A stretch of DNA of 64,000 nt from Numida meleagris (taxonomy: Eukaryota; Chordata; Aves; Galliformes; Numididae): the NCBI RefSeq assembly GCF_002078875.1, contig NC_034421.1, positions 4,607,800 through 4,671,799 on the forward strand. The letters are read 5' to 3'. The position numbers were made by a program, and so were the translations under genes. This document shows positions 60,990-64,000 of this stretch, in pieces. The notes beneath the pieces were generated by a model. That model did no database searches. It worked only from the letters and a program-made list of their open reading frames with translations, and was not told the DNA's origin. The stretch's first letter is position 1. Each line of letters starts with the position of its first letter.

Positions 60990-61330
60990 GAGGGCTGCGG
61001 GGCAGGAGCACCTCCGGCCGGAGGCTGAGCCATGCTCTTTCTGTAGCAGGGGACTGGCGAGGAGGATATCTGCATTTCTGCTCCATCGCTCGCTGGGAAC
61101 CAGCACTACTGCTGAGACAACGGGCTCAGCCCGCACTTTGCCAATGCGGCTCCGCGGCAGCGCTCCCGGATTTATTTTTGTCCGGGCTTGGAGCGGGATG
61201 CAGAGATCAGGTGACGGCGCCCGAGGAGTGCTTGGCACCGCTTGTCCCGGTGCCGTGTGCGCGCTTCCATGGAGCAGCGAGCAGGTTGGCTGGCGGCCGG
61301 GCACTGTGCTCTGCTGCCCGGGTCCGCTCC
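60990..61330. promoter_or_regulatory. possible small CpG island or promoter
   Basis: CpG density rises sharply against the surrounding 35 kb. It contains a CCAAT box (TTTGCCAATGCGG, near 61138-61150) and a candidate splice donor (GATCAG|GTGACG, near 61209). No coding exon is recognised. It could be the first exon of a non-coding RNA or of a gene that continues beyond the window. Confidence 0.3.
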
Positions 61331-62678
61331 TCTCAGCTCAGCTCATGCTCATGGGATGTGGGATCCTCCCATCCCCCTGAACTGGTGCGTGTCTGGGGGT
61401 CAAAACCTATGGTGTTGCCTTGACACTGGAATTAGGTAGGACCTGGCAACCAGTTTTTGGTGAAATAGAATCATGAGTGTTAAGGGAGGTGACCAAGGTG
61501 ACATGCAAAGGACTTCCCAATGACCGTCGCTGAGGTTGCCTCCTTCCCATTTGGTTTCCATACTGGGATGTGTTTGAGCCCAGTTGGCTCCCAGTTCCCC
61601 ATGCTGTCCCTGAGGAGCCGCCAGCCTCCTGGTTGAGATAACCATGTGCAAGCTCTTTTATCACAGTGGCCAAATCTCAGCAAGCTCAGACACAGCAGTA
61701 AATGTTTAGAGGCCCTGGGACATTTGGGGGAAATTCAGACTTCTTGCCCAAGTCTCTACAATGCACCAGGATGCCGGGGCTTGGGGAAGGAGATGGGTGC
61801 GCTCTCCTGCTCAGCCTGAGGGATGCTCACATGGGTAATTTTCTTCTGTTCCCTCTCAATGTCGTGGGTTCTTGGTGCTTTCCTTGTGCACAGAGGCCAG
61901 CAGGATTCAGGGACACCACGCTGGATCCAGCATCCTTAGTGGCACAGGGGCACCTTGCCTCCAGAACCCTTCCCAGCCTCATCCACAGCCTCAGCAATGA
62001 GTGTGGCCACCACCAGCAGGTTCACCCCCTGCTTCCTCCGGCAGCTGGAAATGAAGTGCATCACCGGAGGCATTCATTTCCCAGGGGGCTGAGGAGAGAG
62101 CAGAACCTGCAGTTAATCAAAGCCCGGGGAGCTCACAGAGGAAGCTCCCAGGGAAGCAGAGCTGCATCGAGGTGTGAGGACCCCAGGACCATGCATGGGG
62201 CTGGGGTGGCCCTGAGCCCTGCGGTGTGATGTGGGTCAGAGGGAGCCAAGTGCTCTGCAGTAGGGGCTGGGGGGTGAAGGTGGGAGCAGGGAGTGATTCT
62301 GGCCCAGCAGCACCGAGTTCCCACATCTAGCAGGGACACAGTGCCTGTCCTGTTCTCCCTGCTGCTCTGCGTGGTTGTGTGGCATGCTGTCATGCACGCA
62401 GCAGATGATTTACGTTGACGCTGTGGCTCCTGGGGCTGCGTTATGGCTTGTGGCATATGGAAATCTATGGACCCCTCTGGCTATGCTTGCGTTGAGCCTA
62501 ACGCAGTGCCAAGGGACAGACCCTAGCGGTGCCTTTCAGTTGCTTGGATGTCTGTGAAGCTGAGATCAAAGGGCCTCTGTTCTTCTGTAGGACTGGAAAC
62601 ACAACAGAAGGGACGCGGGCGCAAAGCACCGTCCTCTGCACTGTCAGCGCAAGTGTCACATCTCTGCACACAGAAAGT

Positions 62679-62695
62679 ACACACACACACACACA
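62679..62695. repeat. (CA)8 microsatellite
   Basis: Short pure dinucleotide run within otherwise non-repetitive sequence. Confidence 0.9.
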
Positions 62696-64000
62696 TGGGA
62701 ACTTGCAGATATCACCATTCAGCCCTTCCATATAGAAAATGGATTCGCTGCTCTTCTGGATGAAATCCTGCAGCCATGTAACGGAGCTGCCTGCACTGCA
62801 CACAGGGGTGGGGCTGGGAGCGTGGTGTGCACCCCTCGAAGTGCCGTGCCTTTCTGGGCTTATTAGGGAAAGTGTCAGAGAGCTGGTGGGGTAATGCCAT
62901 GAGGCAGGCAAGACTGACAGGCTGGGGTTTCTCCACTGCTGTGCCACTAATTGCAGCTCTCTCTAATTAGGAGTCAGTGCTGGCTGCAAGCCAGGTCCCT
63001 GGGGCGAGCTCTGGGCAGTGGGGAGAGATGGGGCCGGGGAGCACACAGAGCAGCCAAGGGTCCAGGAGGGTCCTTGGGGGGATGGAGAGCAGAGCCCACT
63101 CGACTCACTGCAGACTCATGGGCAGCAGTGAGTTGTCACCCTTGACATGTCTTCAACCCAAGCACGTGTCCCACTTCTCCCAGGCAGGGGGCAACAACGT
63201 GACTTGGACCTTTCCATCACCATGCGTGTCCTGTTTTGAAATCCAGGGGCCAAGAGGGCATTAATTCTACGCCAGGAACGATGCCAGCTAAGGGTACAAT
63301 AAATTATGCTTGTGTCAATGATGGGAATAGAGCCCTCAGCCTGGGAGGCTGCAGGACATGAGGCCTGGGGAGAGGAGAGGGTTTGGGAGAGGGGAACCTG
63401 TGCAGCAGCTGTGTCCATGGGAGAGGCAGGACTGGCTGCTCCCTGCAGGGCATGGACATCTGCCAGGAGCAGAGCGATGGAAGCCTCCAGCACGGCCCAT
63501 CAGCTGGGAAGCCGGAGGATCACGCACAGGTCCCTTTTCCTCCCTGACCCCTGCCCAAAGCTGGGAACAGCTCACAGATAGAAAGCTGGTGGCTGTGCCT
63601 GGGCTAAGAATACCTCAGGGAGAAGGTCAGGTGGGCAGCAGAGGGGGCAGCTCCAGTTACAGGGCTGGCACTCATCACCCTTGGCTGCCAGAGCCTCCGG
63701 AGACATTTGGGGACGTCTTGGAGGGGAGCTGGTGCTGAAGTCCATTTTCTGGGAAGGTGACAGCAGCCAAGCACGAGCAGCTCCCCACTGCCCACCGCCA
63801 CTCTGGGCTCCCCACTATGCACCGCATCCCAATGTCACCGCACCGTGCCCTGCTCAGGCTTTGGGGCCGTCCCACCTCAGCCAATGTCCCAGCAGAGAGG
63901 GTTTTTCTTGCTGAAAAGCTGCTTAGCAGCTTACGGAAACAATAAAAGTAGTATTATCTTCAATGGCAAGGCAGATGGTTTGGATGATTGGTTTGACTCT

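Larger units (their letters stand above)
57713..64000. other. intergenic region without a recognised gene (part 6)
   Basis: About 6.3 kb to the window edge. It contains a T/A-rich tract at 59690-59758, a TATA-box-like TATAAATA at 59809-59816, a CpG-rich patch at about 60990-61330 and a (CA)8 run at 62679-62695. Long frames of 175-226 codons exist on both strands but match nothing I know. The next gene may lie just outside the window. Confidence 0.5.

Noticed and set aside
60624..61304. 226-codon minus-strand frame
   Set aside because: No recognisable domain, low-complexity composition, and it crosses the CpG-rich patch where open frames are expected.
26141..64000. Possible tRNA, snRNA or microRNA genes
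   Set aside because: No tRNA A/B-box pair, snRNA promoter or convincing precursor hairpin was seen by eye; a covariance-model scan would be the decisive test.

Overview
This window is vertebrate nuclear DNA, most likely from a galliform bird such as chicken. Genes are split by GT-AG introns, CpG-island promoters are present, and many truncated CR1 LINE fragments occur, which is the typical avian repeat profile. The five recognisable genes are, in order: PDAP1 (-), BUD31 (+), PTCD1 (-), CPSF4 (+) and ATP5MF (-). I know this order and alternating orientation from the mammalian locus (human 7q22), so the block is an old conserved synteny group. Every one of the five reading frames could be assembled from start to stop with in-phase splice sites, giving 181, 144, 717, 243 and 89 residues.

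Layout. 1-8,814: PDAP1 on the minus strand (six coding exons), with a 50-base assembly gap in its 3' flank and a degraded CR1 LINE in intron 2. 8,815-9,608: a CpG-island promoter shared head-to-head with BUD31, which runs to about 11,320. 11,830-16,310: PTCD1 on the minus strand, tail-to-tail with BUD31. 16,311-16,665: a second divergent CpG-island promoter shared with CPSF4, which runs to about 22,480. 23,896-25,563: ATP5MF on the minus strand, tail-to-tail with CPSF4, with its own CpG island. 25,712-64,000: about 38 kb in which I recognise no protein-coding gene. It holds CR1 fragments, one of two related TATA-and-donor-bearing repeats, microsatellites, palindromes, AT-rich stretches that could be conserved enhancers, and one CpG-rich patch near 61.1 kb that might be a promoter.

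The genes are housekeeping genes for RNA processing (BUD31 in the spliceosome, CPSF4 in 3'-end cleavage), mitochondrial RNA and ATP production (PTCD1, ATP5MF) and translational or growth signalling (PDAP1). The divergent CpG promoters fit broad constitutive expression. The most notable sequence-level points are a GC-AG intron with a tandem acceptor in CPSF4, PTCD1's all-phase-0 exon structure, a 30-bp minisatellite in the PDAP1/BUD31 CpG island, and a pair of related repeats that each carry a TATA-like box, a conserved hairpin and a splice donor. I found no wholly new system. Gene identities rest on remembered family sequences, not on a database search.
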